DNA from: Martinezella miluonensis
GTDB taxonomy: Bacteria; Pseudomonadota; Alphaproteobacteria; Rhizobiales; Rhizobiaceae
NCBI RefSeq assembly: GCF_900094545.1
Contig: NZ_FMAH01000001.1
Location: 124,001 to 188,000 of the forward strand
Length of the DNA stretch: 64,000 bases
Direction of reading: 5' to 3'
This document shows, piece by piece, positions 9,193-16,485 of this stretch. The position numbers and the translations under genes were made by a program. The notes beneath the pieces were generated by a model that was not told the origin of the DNA, searched no databases, and saw nothing but the letters and a program-made list of their open reading frames with translations. Numbering within the stretch: the first letter of the stretch is position 1; the number at the start of each line of letters is the position of its first letter.

Positions 9193-9353
9193 AGAGACGC
9201 CCCTCATCCGGCCTATCGGCCACCTTCTTCCCGCAGGCGGGGCGAAGGGGATAGACGCGACCACAGCCTTCCTTCCGGCAATTTGCTTCGACGAGAATGC
9301 AGAGCTAGTCCCCTCTCCCCGTCAAAACGGGGAGAGGGTTAGGGTGAGAGGCA
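9193..9353. repeat. RIME-like mosaic element (two palindromes)
   Basis: Two modules. The first (9197-9245) holds CCTCATCCGGCC and an imperfect hairpin CCTTCTTCCCGC/GCGGGGCGAAGG. The second has perfect 12-bp arms CCCTCTCCCCGT (9311-9322) and ACGGGGAGAGGG (9327-9338), followed by TTAGGGTGAG. Both resemble the rhizobial intergenic mosaic elements known as RIME. It lies between convergent genes, where it may also act as a terminator. A second copy is at 63651-63859. Confidence 0.7.
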
Positions 9354-9391
9354 GAACTCTCCAGACGATAGGAGCCGATGGCCCTGCCCCC

Positions 9392-10429
9392 TCAAATATC
9401 GCCCGCCGAAGGCCCCCAGACATCCGTCATGGCGAAGCCTTCCGCCATCGGGTCGAACGGATCGAGCGCCACCTGGCTGAGACCGAAGGTGAAGCCTCGG
9501 CCGGTGATCGTGGGAATGATGGCCGGCTTGCCGGCGACTTCGGTCACCGCCTGCAGGCCGACCTCGAACTCCGAACCGATGATCGAGCGGGACTTGAAGA
9601 TATCGCCGACCTTGGCCTTGCCGCGGGCATGCAGCGTCGCCAGATTGGCGGAATTGCCGGTGCCGCAGGGTGAGCGGTCGGCGCGGCCTGGCCACATGGT
9701 CGTGCAGGTGCGGATGGCGCCATCGGGATCGATGTCGCGGAACATCACATAGGCAACGCCGGAGATCGCAGGGATTTCCGGGTGAACCACGGTCATCGCC
9801 CGATTGATCGCATCCTTGATGACCATGCCGGCCTGAACGAGGGTAGCAGCATTGCCCTTCTCGATTTTCGAGCCGATCTGGCCGACATCGACGAGCGCAT
9901 AGAAGATGCCGCCATAGCAAAGGTCTAGCTTGATCTTGCCCCATTGCGGCGTGTCGAGTTCGACATCAAGCTCATGAACGAAAGACGGCACCATGATCAG
10001 CCGCACCTTCTCGCAGCGGCCGTCGCGGCAGGTCGCCGTGGCACGGACGAGGCCGGCAGCCGTATCGAGCGTGACGACCGTTTCCGGCTCCTTCATCTCG
10101 ACGATGCCGGATTCGAGCAAAGCGGTGGTTACGCAAATGGAGTTGGAGCCGGAGCTTGCATGCGCCTGATCCGGCTGGAGGATGATGAAGCCCGCATCGG
10201 CCTCTGGGTGCTTGGCCGGCAGCAGCAGGTTGACAGAGCCGATCGGCGCGCCGCGCGGCTCCAGCACGAGGAAGCGGCGCAGCTCCTGCCCCTTCGGATC
10301 AGTGTTTAGCCAATGCAGCTGCTCGGCAATACTGTTTCCGGGGATCTTCGGCACGCCGCCGATGGCAACCTTGCCGATTTCCCCTTCGCAATGAACGTCC
10401 AGCAGCTGGATCGTGCGCTTCCATCTCAT
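9392..10429 (-). CDS. Proline racemase-family enzyme (hydroxyproline epimerase or dehydratase)
   Basis: 345 residues of the proline racemase superfamily. The second catalytic cysteine is intact in DRSPCGTGN. The first, normally in MCGHG, is replaced: the aligned stretch reads SSGSNS, so Ser stands for Cys and the following His is Ser. In the family a Cys/Cys pair goes with racemases and epimerases, and Thr/Cys with trans-3-hydroxyproline dehydratase; Ser/Cys forms are less clear-cut, so the reaction cannot be assigned. ATG 10429 is preferred over an in-frame TTG at 10447 because GGAG lies 8 nt upstream. No hydroxyproline catabolic genes adjoin it. Confidence 0.85.
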   Translation of the reverse strand: MRWKRTIQLLDVHCEGEIGKVAIGGVPKIPGNSIAEQLHWLNTDPKGQELRRFLVLEPRGAPIGSVNLLLPAKHPEADAGFIILQPDQAHASSGSNSICVTTALLESGIVEMKEPETVVTLDTAAGLVRATATCRDGRCEKVRLIMVPSFVHELDVELDTPQWGKIKLDLCYGGIFYALVDVGQIGSKIEKGNAATLVQAGMVIKDAINRAMTVVHPEIPAISGVAYVMFRDIDPDGAIRTCTTMWPGRADRSPCGTGNSANLATLHARGKAKVGDIFKSRSIIGSEFEVGLQAVTEVAGKPAIIPTITGRGFTFGLSQVALDPFDPMAEGFAMTDVWGPSAGDI

Positions 10430-10771
10430 GTCATCTACTCCAATCAAACGTATCGCGGGATGCCGCTATCGATCATCAATGCAGGTGCTCTTTGTTGCGG
10501 GGCATCAAGCCGAGATGGCCGCTGAACAGCCGCGTACCGGAGGTCCGGTACGCAGGAGCGACGATAATCCCGCGGCAAATCGCGGCCGGCCATCTCGCCA
10601 CCATCGCCGACGCTGATAACCGTACGCCTGATTTCGCCCATGCCAAAGCCTACCCGCAATGCGCCACCATGTCCGATATGGCGCAGCTCTGTGATATATC
10701 AGATTGAATTGACTGGCTACGGCGTTCTGAAAGACGACAAGCGATGCGGTCCCGATTGAAGATATGGGGCT
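10430..10771. other. 342-bp intergenic region with a perfect palindrome
   Basis: I see no convincing gene here. The clearest element is an inverted repeat with 10-bp perfect arms GCGTACCGGA (10532-10541) and TCCGGTACGC (10544-10553) around GG, about 105 bp upstream of the proline-racemase-family gene. Without a T-run it looks more like an operator for that gene than a terminator of the lipoprotein gene upstream. Confidence 0.5.
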
Positions 10772-12076
10772 CTACTTTCCCAATGTCTCCCCGACATTGT
10801 TACTCGTCGCCTCGACGCTGTCGCCGAGCGAGCCGACCGTATTGCCCGCGGACGCGCCGACACGGCGCCATTGCTCGCCGTAATTCGCACGCGTGCGGGG
10901 ATCGAAGATGGCAATCGGGGCGCTGACGGCCGCGCCTGCGACACTGCCAACCGTCTGGGCAGCGCCGAGAGCCACCGCGCCGACGGCATCGCCGATACCG
11001 ACATCGGAATCGGTGATCGTCTGGCCGGCAATCAGCCGCGCTCCGATCAATTTCACTACTTCAGGGCTCTCGGCAAACTTGCCGTGGTTCAGGCCATCGC
11101 CAGTCTTGAGCTTGGTGAGATCAAGTACGGTGATCCCCTGCTTTTCCAGCTCGCTGCGATAGGGCTCGGCTGTGGGATCGATCTGGCCGAGACGATCGAT
11201 ACTGCCCGAAATGCGCCGTGAGAGCGACAAGGCCCGGTCGTCGCGCGAGACGAACAGCGTAAAATGCGGCTTGTCTTTGCCGAGTGCTGCGAACTGCCGC
11301 CCGAAGACATCGACATCGAGATCGGGCGAAGCCAGAATGACGTTCTTGATCTTCGGCGTGACGCGGCCATTGCGGATCGCCATCTGCCGGAGGGATTCGA
11401 CGGCTAGCCAGCTCCCCATCGAATGCGCCATGACGGTGATATCGCCGACGGCAGGATCGGCGGCGACCCGGCGCAACAGCTCCTCAAGCGAGTCGCGCGA
11501 ATAGTTCGCGCTTTCCTTGTCATAGGCATAGTCGAAGATGCTCGCCCGCGATGGCCAGGTAAAGACGATCGGTGCGACATTGGCGTGCGAATCGTGCACG
11601 ATCTGCGCAAAGCGATAGACGGCGTCCTCATAGCGATTGTTGAAACCATGCACGAAGATCAGTACCCGCCGGTCCTTCGGCAATTCCGCATGCAGCCAGG
11701 CGCGACCATCCGCTTCGGTCGCCAGCGGCTTGACGGCAAGGGTGACGAAATTCTTCAAGGGGTTGCCGGGCAGACGGCTCGGCCACTGCACCTGGCCGAC
11801 CTTGCGATTGGCCTCCGGCGGAATGGAGACGCTGACAGCGTCGATCTTCAACCCCGGGCCACGTTCTCCCGAAAACAGGATCGCCGGATCCTTGTCCGGC
11901 AAGCGCGTGGTGGCGACCAGCAGATCGACCTTCGAGGTTCCCGGCACATTTTCCCCGACCGGCTGCATGACTCCGACGGGACGGCCGCAAGCCGCAAGCG
12001 ATAGCGTCACAGCAACGGCAACGGTTCGGAAAAACACGCTTCCCCCTCGGCCCGAGCCTGCCACATGCTGCATCAT
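10772..12076 (-). CDS. Lipoprotein alpha/beta hydrolase (DUF900)
   Basis: 434 residues from the ATG at 12076, which has AGAAGG 6 nt upstream; the open frame extends to 12442 but runs through the small RNA there, so the longer form is unlikely. A short signal peptide ends in the lipobox LAAC, predicting a lipid-anchored envelope protein. The DUF900/COG4782 hydrolase core follows, with FVHGFNNRYEDAV and the nucleophile elbow AHSMGSW. The C-terminal 110 residues are low-complexity (Ala/Gly/Val/Ser) with a DPRTRANYGEQWR segment. Substrate unknown; lipase or esterase activity is a family-level guess. Confidence 0.85.
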   Translation of the reverse strand: MMQHVAGSGRGGSVFFRTVAVAVTLSLAACGRPVGVMQPVGENVPGTSKVDLLVATTRLPDKDPAILFSGERGPGLKIDAVSVSIPPEANRKVGQVQWPSRLPGNPLKNFVTLAVKPLATEADGRAWLHAELPKDRRVLIFVHGFNNRYEDAVYRFAQIVHDSHANVAPIVFTWPSRASIFDYAYDKESANYSRDSLEELLRRVAADPAVGDITVMAHSMGSWLAVESLRQMAIRNGRVTPKIKNVILASPDLDVDVFGRQFAALGKDKPHFTLFVSRDDRALSLSRRISGSIDRLGQIDPTAEPYRSELEKQGITVLDLTKLKTGDGLNHGKFAESPEVVKLIGARLIAGQTITDSDVGIGDAVGAVALGAAQTVGSVAGAAVSAPIAIFDPRTRANYGEQWRRVGASAGNTVGSLGDSVEATSNNVGETLGK

Positions 12077-12251
12077 GCAACCCTTCTCCAACGCCCAACG
12101 ATCGCGCCACTCTACGCATCGGCACCCATGGTGCAAGCAGAGAGAGCGGTTATCGCCCACATGAAGCAGCGCTAATTCGCACCGGCATTGCAATGGCGCA
12201 ACTCCGAGATCGAACAGAAGATGCCGCGGGAACATCAGGAATGTGGGGAAT

Positions 12252-12372
12252 AAAAAAGAGCCCGACGCGGGAGGAGGATGCGTCGGGCTCTTGATCCGGA
12301 TTGGCAACTGGGAGGAGGAGTGTTGCCAATCAATGAAGGAGCGCTGGGAGGAGGAGGTGCGCTGCCTTCGAG
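12252..12372 (-). ncRNA. NfeR1/alpha-r14-like small RNA with three anti-Shine-Dalgarno loops
   Basis: Read on the minus strand, three successive hairpins each expose a CCTCCTCCC loop. Hairpin 1 (12369-12335) pairs GAAGG/CCTTC and AGCGC/GCGCT. Hairpin 2 (12331-12299) has 10-bp arms GATTGGCAAC/GTTGCCAATC. Hairpin 3 (12291-12257) has 12-bp arms starting AGAGCCCGACGC and ends in six T's (12257-12252), a complete intrinsic terminator. The length of about 120 nt and the three redundant anti-SD motifs match the alpha-r14 family, whose S. meliloti member NfeR1 affects osmoadaptation and nodulation. A TTATAT box near 12379-12384 could be the -10. The 5' end is approximate. Confidence 0.87.
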
Positions 12373-12665
12373 CGGGTAGATATAACGCTGGGACACGCAT
12401 GAATAGACCGGCCTTCGCAATGCAGCAATGCGCTGCGCGCAATGCTTATACCCAAATTGGCCAGGAATCCCGCATAGCACCGGCGAACAGGGCATTCCGC
12501 CGCCTATTTTAAAGCCGTCGGATGCCAAGACTGCAGGATTCACATGATCGTGAAGCAGGACTGCGCGCTCGCACAAGCATATATGGGCGGCAGAGACGTT
12601 GTCTTCGCCGCCCCGTGCACATTTTCGAATCGTCGCTCCAGCTTTGCGCGCCGAAGCCGTGGGCC

Positions 12666-13547
12666 TTATGCCGCCTTGAACGCCTTGCGACCTTCGGCAT
12701 CCAGTGCAGCAAACTCCTCATCGGAGAGCACGATGTCGACGGCCGCGGTGTTTTCCTCGAGATGCTTGACCTTGCCCGTTCCGGGGATCGGTAGCATGAC
12801 CGGGCTGCGCTTCAGCACCCAGGCAAGCGCGATCTGGCTCGGCGCCGCGTCATGCTTCTTGGCGATGGTATCGAGAAGCGAGCCTTCCTTGGCGAGATTG
12901 CCCGCGGCCAGAGGGAACCAGGGAATGAAGCCGATATTGTGCTTATGGCAATAATCGAGGACATCTTCGCTGGTGCGGTCGACGAGATTGTAACGGTTCT
13001 GCACCGTCGCCACGCTGAAGTGCTTCGACGCCGCCTCGATGTCGGCAACGGAGACTTCGCTCAAGCCCGCATGGCGGATGATACCGTCATCGATCAGGGA
13101 TTTCACGGCATCGAATTGCTCGGCGACCGGCACTTTGGAATCGATGCGGTGGAGTTGCCAGAGATCGATGCGGTCGACGCCGAGGTTGCGCAGGCTCTTG
13201 TGCGCCTGCTGGATCAAGTACTCCGGACGACCTAAAGGCACCCAGACATCCGGGCCGGTTCGCGTCAGTCCGCCCTTGGTGGCGACGACGAGATCCTTGC
13301 TATATGGATGAAGCGCTTCCTTGATCAGCAGTTCGGAAACGTCGGGACCATAGGAATCGGCTGTGTCGATGAAGTTGATGCCAAGCTCCGGCAGGCGCTT
13401 CAGCGTGCGGATGGCTTCGTCGTGATCGGCAGGCTCGCCCCAGATGCCGGCACCCGTGATGCGCATGGCACCGAAGCCGAGACGATGGACGGGAAGATCA
13501 CCGCCGATCTTGAATTGACCGGACTTGGCTGCGTCGAAATCTGACAT
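12666..13547 (-). CDS. Aldo/keto reductase
   Basis: 293 residues, an AKR-fold (beta/alpha)8 barrel. Catalytic residues are visible: Asp and Tyr in FIDTADSYG (about 60-67), Lys in VATKGG (about 90), and His in WQLHRID (about 131). The C-terminal NADPH site is seen in [15 protein letters not shown]. Enzymes of this type reduce aldehydes or ketones with NADPH; the substrate is unknown. It follows the TetR gene on the same strand after 227 bp that contain a 12-bp palindrome, so TetR control is possible. Confidence 0.92.
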   Translation of the reverse strand: MSDFDAAKSGQFKIGGDLPVHRLGFGAMRITGAGIWGEPADHDEAIRTLKRLPELGINFIDTADSYGPDVSELLIKEALHPYSKDLVVATKGGLTRTGPDVWVPLGRPEYLIQQAHKSLRNLGVDRIDLWQLHRIDSKVPVAEQFDAVKSLIDDGIIRHAGLSEVSVADIEAASKHFSVATVQNRYNLVDRTSEDVLDYCHKHNIGFIPWFPLAAGNLAKEGSLLDTIAKKHDAAPSQIALAWVLKRSPVMLPIPGTGKVKHLEENTAAVDIVLSDEEFAALDAEGRKAFKAA

Positions 13548-13690
13548 GGTTATGTCCCTTCACTGATCTAAGAATATATCTGGAGTTCCCGCCATCGGAG
13601 CGGCCGGGATCTGTCGATCAAAGCGAGCTGTTCGCGAAGAGGGAAATAGGGTCGCGACACGGCAGTAGATGGGTCTGCGATCCGGCATAT

Positions 13691-13702
13691 GCAATGCATT
13701 GC
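13691..13702. promoter_or_regulatory. Palindrome GCAATGCATTGC upstream of the aldo/keto reductase
   Basis: A perfect 12-bp palindrome 144 bp before the reductase start codon and just after the tetR stop. It shares the TTGCA half-site with a palindrome upstream of the methyltransferase-tetR pair (15280-15291). Operator function is inferred. Confidence 0.35.
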
Positions 13703-13774
13703 CGCCGACAAAGCCATCTTTTCGAGATGCCGCGATCGACGCGGGTCTGCAGCTGCCGATGGATCGCATCGGGA

Positions 13775-14419
13775 TCACCGGGCTGGCAAATGCGCCCGCG
13801 CCAGCGCGCCCAGGTCGGCAAGCGCTGCCCAAAGCTCATGGAACATGCCGGAGGCGAACTCCTCCAGCGGTAGATCTTTCTGCGCGCCGCTCCAGCGTTC
13901 GCCGCCGATGCGCAGCATGCCGACGACGGCTGCGGCAAGCAAACTCAAGCGGAACCGCTCCTCGTCTCCGCCGGAACAGCGGGCATGCAGCGCATCCGTG
14001 AGCTTTCGTTCTAGCTTGGCGTATTTCAGCTGATCCCGGGACCGAAGTGCCGGCGTATCCCGGATCAGGACGGCGATGGCAAGATGCTGAGGATCAGAGA
14101 CCGCAGCCCGCAGGGCCGCATTGATTGCCGTCTCGATGACCTCGACCAGCGGTGCATCTGCAGGCTGGGCAGCGACTGCACCGATCAGTTCGTCGGCGAA
14201 GCCATCCTGCCAGGCAGCGACCACATCTTCCTTGCTGGGGAAGTAATCGAAGAAGCTGCGTTTGGAAACATCGGCCGCCTCGGTGATATCTTCGATGGTG
14301 GTATTGTCGAAGCCTCGCTCGAGGAAAAGCTTCAATGCCGTGGTTTCGATACGCTCGCGGGTCTGGCGACGCTTCCGTTCGCGCCGGCCTTCCCTCACCG
14401 CGCCATCGATATCCGCCAT
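13775..14419 (-). CDS. TetR-family transcriptional regulator
   Basis: 214 residues. The N-terminal TetR helix-turn-helix (about 18-65) shows the usual pattern TRERIETTALKLFLERGFDNTTI followed, after a short gap, by SKRSFFDYFPSKEDV. The C-terminal part is a variable ligand-binding domain with a MftR-like C-terminal character. It starts 12 bp after the phospholipid methyltransferase gene, so the two form an operon, and it probably represses its own operon and perhaps the adjacent aldo/keto reductase. Ligand unknown. Confidence 0.92.
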   Translation of the reverse strand: MADIDGAVREGRRERKRRQTRERIETTALKLFLERGFDNTTIEDITEAADVSKRSFFDYFPSKEDVVAAWQDGFADELIGAVAAQPADAPLVEVIETAINAALRAAVSDPQHLAIAVLIRDTPALRSRDQLKYAKLERKLTDALHARCSGGDEERFRLSLLAAAVVGMLRIGGERWSGAQKDLPLEEFASGMFHELWAALADLGALARAHLPAR

Positions 14420-14431
14420 CTGCTCCCCCCG

Positions 14432-15130
14432 CTATGCATTTGCTTCGGGCCGCCCCGTATCAGCCGTGCCGGCCTCCTGCGCATGGGCGCCGATTGCCGC
14501 GATCTTCCCGGTGCTACGAGATTCGGCGCCGTTGATCGAGAGTTCCAGCGGATCTTGGCGCGATATCCTGTAGACGCCGGCCGGCGGAATGTTGCGCACG
14601 GTGCCGCCGATGCGAGTGCCCTTCAAGCCGAGGCTTTCGAGGATCGGCCGCTGAATAGGACAGCGCGGGCCATAGGTGAATTGATAGAAGGCACTGCCCG
14701 GCTTCATCACCGCGAAGGCTCCGCCGACAATGGCGGCGACTTTCGAAGGCGGCATGGACAGGAGTGGCAGGCCGCTGACGACGGCACCAAAAGGCGCGTC
14801 GTCGAAGAGGCCGCAACCACCAAGCTGGGCCGCATCCATCCGCACTACTCGAGCCTCAGGAAAACGGTCCCGCAAACGAACGGCAAACTCCTCGCCGAAT
14901 TCGACGAGCGTGAGGGCACTTTCCGGAATTCCCCGCGCCAGCAGAGCCCGCGTGAAAACGCCCGTGCCGGGGCCAAGTTCCAGAATCGGGCCATCAAGCG
15001 GATCAATCTCCTGCGTCATCAGCCTGGCCAGCCGCTCGCCCGAAGGCGCGACTGCTGCGACCCGCATCGGATCGCTCACCCAGGAGCGAAAGAACCGCAC
15101 GAAATCGGCGCATGATGTCTTTGTCGTCAT
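14432..15130 (-). CDS. Phospholipid N-methyltransferase-like protein (COG3963)
   Basis: 232 residues from ATG 15130 (MTTKTSCADF); the frame is open to an ATG at 15190, neither start has a strong ribosome site, and the shorter fits the family. The SAM-binding motif is LELGPGTGVFTRAL, followed by LVEFGEEFAVRLRDRFP. The C-terminal FTYGPRCPIQRPILESLGL and NIPPAGVYR blocks are typical of bacterial phosphatidylethanolamine methyltransferases of the PmtA kind, which make phosphatidylcholine. It could be the main PmtA or a paralogue. It is cotranscribed with the tetR gene 12 bp downstream. Confidence 0.78.
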   Translation of the reverse strand: MTTKTSCADFVRFFRSWVSDPMRVAAVAPSGERLARLMTQEIDPLDGPILELGPGTGVFTRALLARGIPESALTLVEFGEEFAVRLRDRFPEARVVRMDAAQLGGCGLFDDAPFGAVVSGLPLLSMPPSKVAAIVGGAFAVMKPGSAFYQFTYGPRCPIQRPILESLGLKGTRIGGTVRNIPPAGVYRISRQDPLELSINGAESRSTGKIAAIGAHAQEAGTADTGRPEANA

Positions 15131-15279
15131 TCCGCGAATCCAATCTCCGGCTGCGATATCGAATGTGGCGCGATCAGGACTGAGCAGCATGGCATTTCAA
15201 AGGCGTATCACGCCATTAGGCCATCCAGAATCGTTGAGATGCAAGTGCCGTCGCACGACTTTTCGCATATTTTATCTAT

Positions 15280-15291
15280 TGCAAATTTGCA
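15280..15291. promoter_or_regulatory. Palindrome TGCAAATTTGCA upstream of methyltransferase-tetR
   Basis: A perfect 12-bp palindrome, followed by an overlapping TGCATTTAATGCA near-palindrome (15288-15300), in an AT-rich stretch 90-150 bp upstream of the methyltransferase start. It is a good candidate for autoregulation by the TetR protein of the same operon. Confidence 0.45.
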
Positions 15292-15367
15292 TTTAATGCA
15301 AAAATATATCGGTTGCAACAGGCGATAACGAATCTCTCTGTGAAGTCTCTCGCAACGGCGTGAAATA

Positions 15368-15397
15368 AAGCCCTCCCCGCGATTGCCGAGAGGGCTT
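15368..15397 (-). terminator. Intrinsic terminator after the BA14K gene
   Basis: On the minus strand AAGCCCTC and GAGGGCTT arms enclose a 14-nt loop, followed by TATTTC, 24 bp after the stop codon of the BA14K-family gene. Confidence 0.7.
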
Positions 15398-15420
15398 CAA
15401 GCATCCAGTTCACCGACAGC

Positions 15421-15897
15421 TTACGGGCTCACGCACTGGCGGCGAGGACCATTGGTCGGCTGATAGGTATTGTCGGAAGCGCGATAGGTCTTGTAGCGGC
15501 TGGCGCACCAGCGAACATGCGCACTGCCGCGAGGTGGATGAGCAACGGCGCCGGCAATAATTGCACCGGCAGTGAAGGCAGCCATCGGATACCACCAGCC
15601 ATCGCTATAACGGCGATAGCCTGGGCGGGCGTGGCGATAGCCGCGATGGCCATGCCAATAGCCCGGCCGATGATGCGGGCGATAGCCAGGACGATAATGG
15701 GGGCGGTGGTGCGGGCGATAGCGCCTGTCGTGATGACGATACTGCACGTCGACGACACTGGAGGGCTGGCCACTCGTCTGTATGGCCGCCGGCTGAACCA
15801 TCGGCTGGATCGGTCCTGCAACTGCCGGATCAAAGGACGAAATCGCCAAAAGGGCACTCAATGCGGTCACCGTTACCGTGGTCAGAAGTCGTTTCAC
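15421..15897 (-). CDS. BA14K-family secreted protein
   Basis: 158 residues. A signal peptide ([19 protein letters not shown] to about residue 27) is followed by a His/Arg/Tyr/Pro-rich region (about 50-100) of short repeats such as YRPHHRP and YRPGYRP, then a hydrophobic segment (about 105-118). The C-terminal BA14K signature follows: WCASRY, then DNTYQP and RRQC. BA14K proteins, first known as an immunoreactive lectin-like protein of Brucella, occur widely in Rhizobiales envelopes with unclear function. GTG 15897 is chosen because AGGAG lies 7 nt upstream; an ATG at 15933 would put extra residues before the signal peptide. A terminator follows. Confidence 0.87.
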   Translation of the reverse strand: MKRLLTTVTVTALSALLAISSFDPAVAGPIQPMVQPAAIQTSGQPSSVVDVQYRHHDRRYRPHHRPHYRPGYRPHHRPGYWHGHRGYRHARPGYRRYSDGWWYPMAAFTAGAIIAGAVAHPPRGSAHVRWCASRYKTYRASDNTYQPTNGPRRQCVSP

Positions 15898-15995
15898 AGC
15901 TCTCTCCTCTCGAGTCGCAGTACTGATGAACAACGCGTAATGATTGAAAAATGTTTCACAATATTATCGCTTGCGCAAGTACGCAGGCGGAGCAT

Positions 15996-16020
15996 ATAGA
16001 TAGGAAGCCTACCTATCTAT
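15996..16020. promoter_or_regulatory. Inverted repeat operator of the marR-MFS operon
   Basis: Nine-base arms ATAGATAGG (15996-16004) and CCTATCTAT (16012-16020) are separated by 7 nt, ending 15 bp before the MarR start codon. Size and place are typical of a MarR-family autoregulatory operator overlapping the promoter or start site. Confidence 0.75.
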
Positions 16021-16035
16021 TGAGGCTGATGCTCC

Positions 16036-16485
16036 ATGACCGATACCATCCGCCATCCTGGGCTCGACGAAGCCCATGCGCTTGCCGAAGCATTGCGCCC
16101 TGCCTTGCATCGCCTTTATCGACAATTGCGCCGCGAAAGTGACGATCCGGGATTGTCGCCGCTACATGCCCTGCTCCTCGTTGCCGTCATGCGGCAACCA
16201 GGCATCGGAGTTGCCGAACTGGCGCGGATGGAGAAGCTGCGCGGGCCGACGATTTCAGGACATGTGAAGGCAATGGAGCGGGACGGTCTCATTACGCGCT
16301 CAGAACCGGACCCCAGCGACCGCAGGCGCAACGGCCTGATCGCAACCGAGAAGGGCAAGAAGCTCATACAGGCTCTGAAACAGAGGCGGACCGACTGGCT
16401 CGCATCGGAACTGGCCAAACTGTCGCCTGAAGAGCGCGCTGCAATTCGGGCCGCGATCGGGCCACTTGGAGAGATCGGACAATGA
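16036..16485 (+). CDS. MarR-family transcriptional regulator
   Basis: 149 residues, a winged helix dimer. The recognition region (about 50-90) reads PGIGVAELARMEKLRGPTIS, then a wing segment SEPDPSDRRRNGL characteristic of MarR proteins. It is the first gene of a two-gene operon, overlapping the MFS exporter start by 4 bp, with a 9-bp-arm inverted repeat just upstream. The normal model is repression of the exporter and itself, released by a drug or phenolic ligand. Confidence 0.93.
   Translation: MTDTIRHPGLDEAHALAEALRPALHRLYRQLRRESDDPGLSPLHALLLVAVMRQPGIGVAELARMEKLRGPTISGHVKAMERDGLITRSEPDPSDRRRNGLIATEKGKKLIQALKQRRTDWLASELAKLSPEERAAIRAAIGPLGEIGQ

Noticed and set aside
12257..12369. Three similar repeats considered as a CRISPR-like array or REP cluster
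   Set aside because: Only the loops are alike, the stems differ, there are no spacers or cas genes, and the last hairpin is a terminator.
12077..12442. Longer start for the DUF900 lipoprotein
   Set aside because: The extension crosses the small RNA and would bury the lipoprotein signal peptide far inside the protein.
12243..12512. Small open frame on the plus strand over the hairpins with GGGAGGAGG loops
   Set aside because: The GGAGG motifs are the complement of the anti-SD loops of the minus-strand RNA; hairpins and T-run make sense only on the minus strand.
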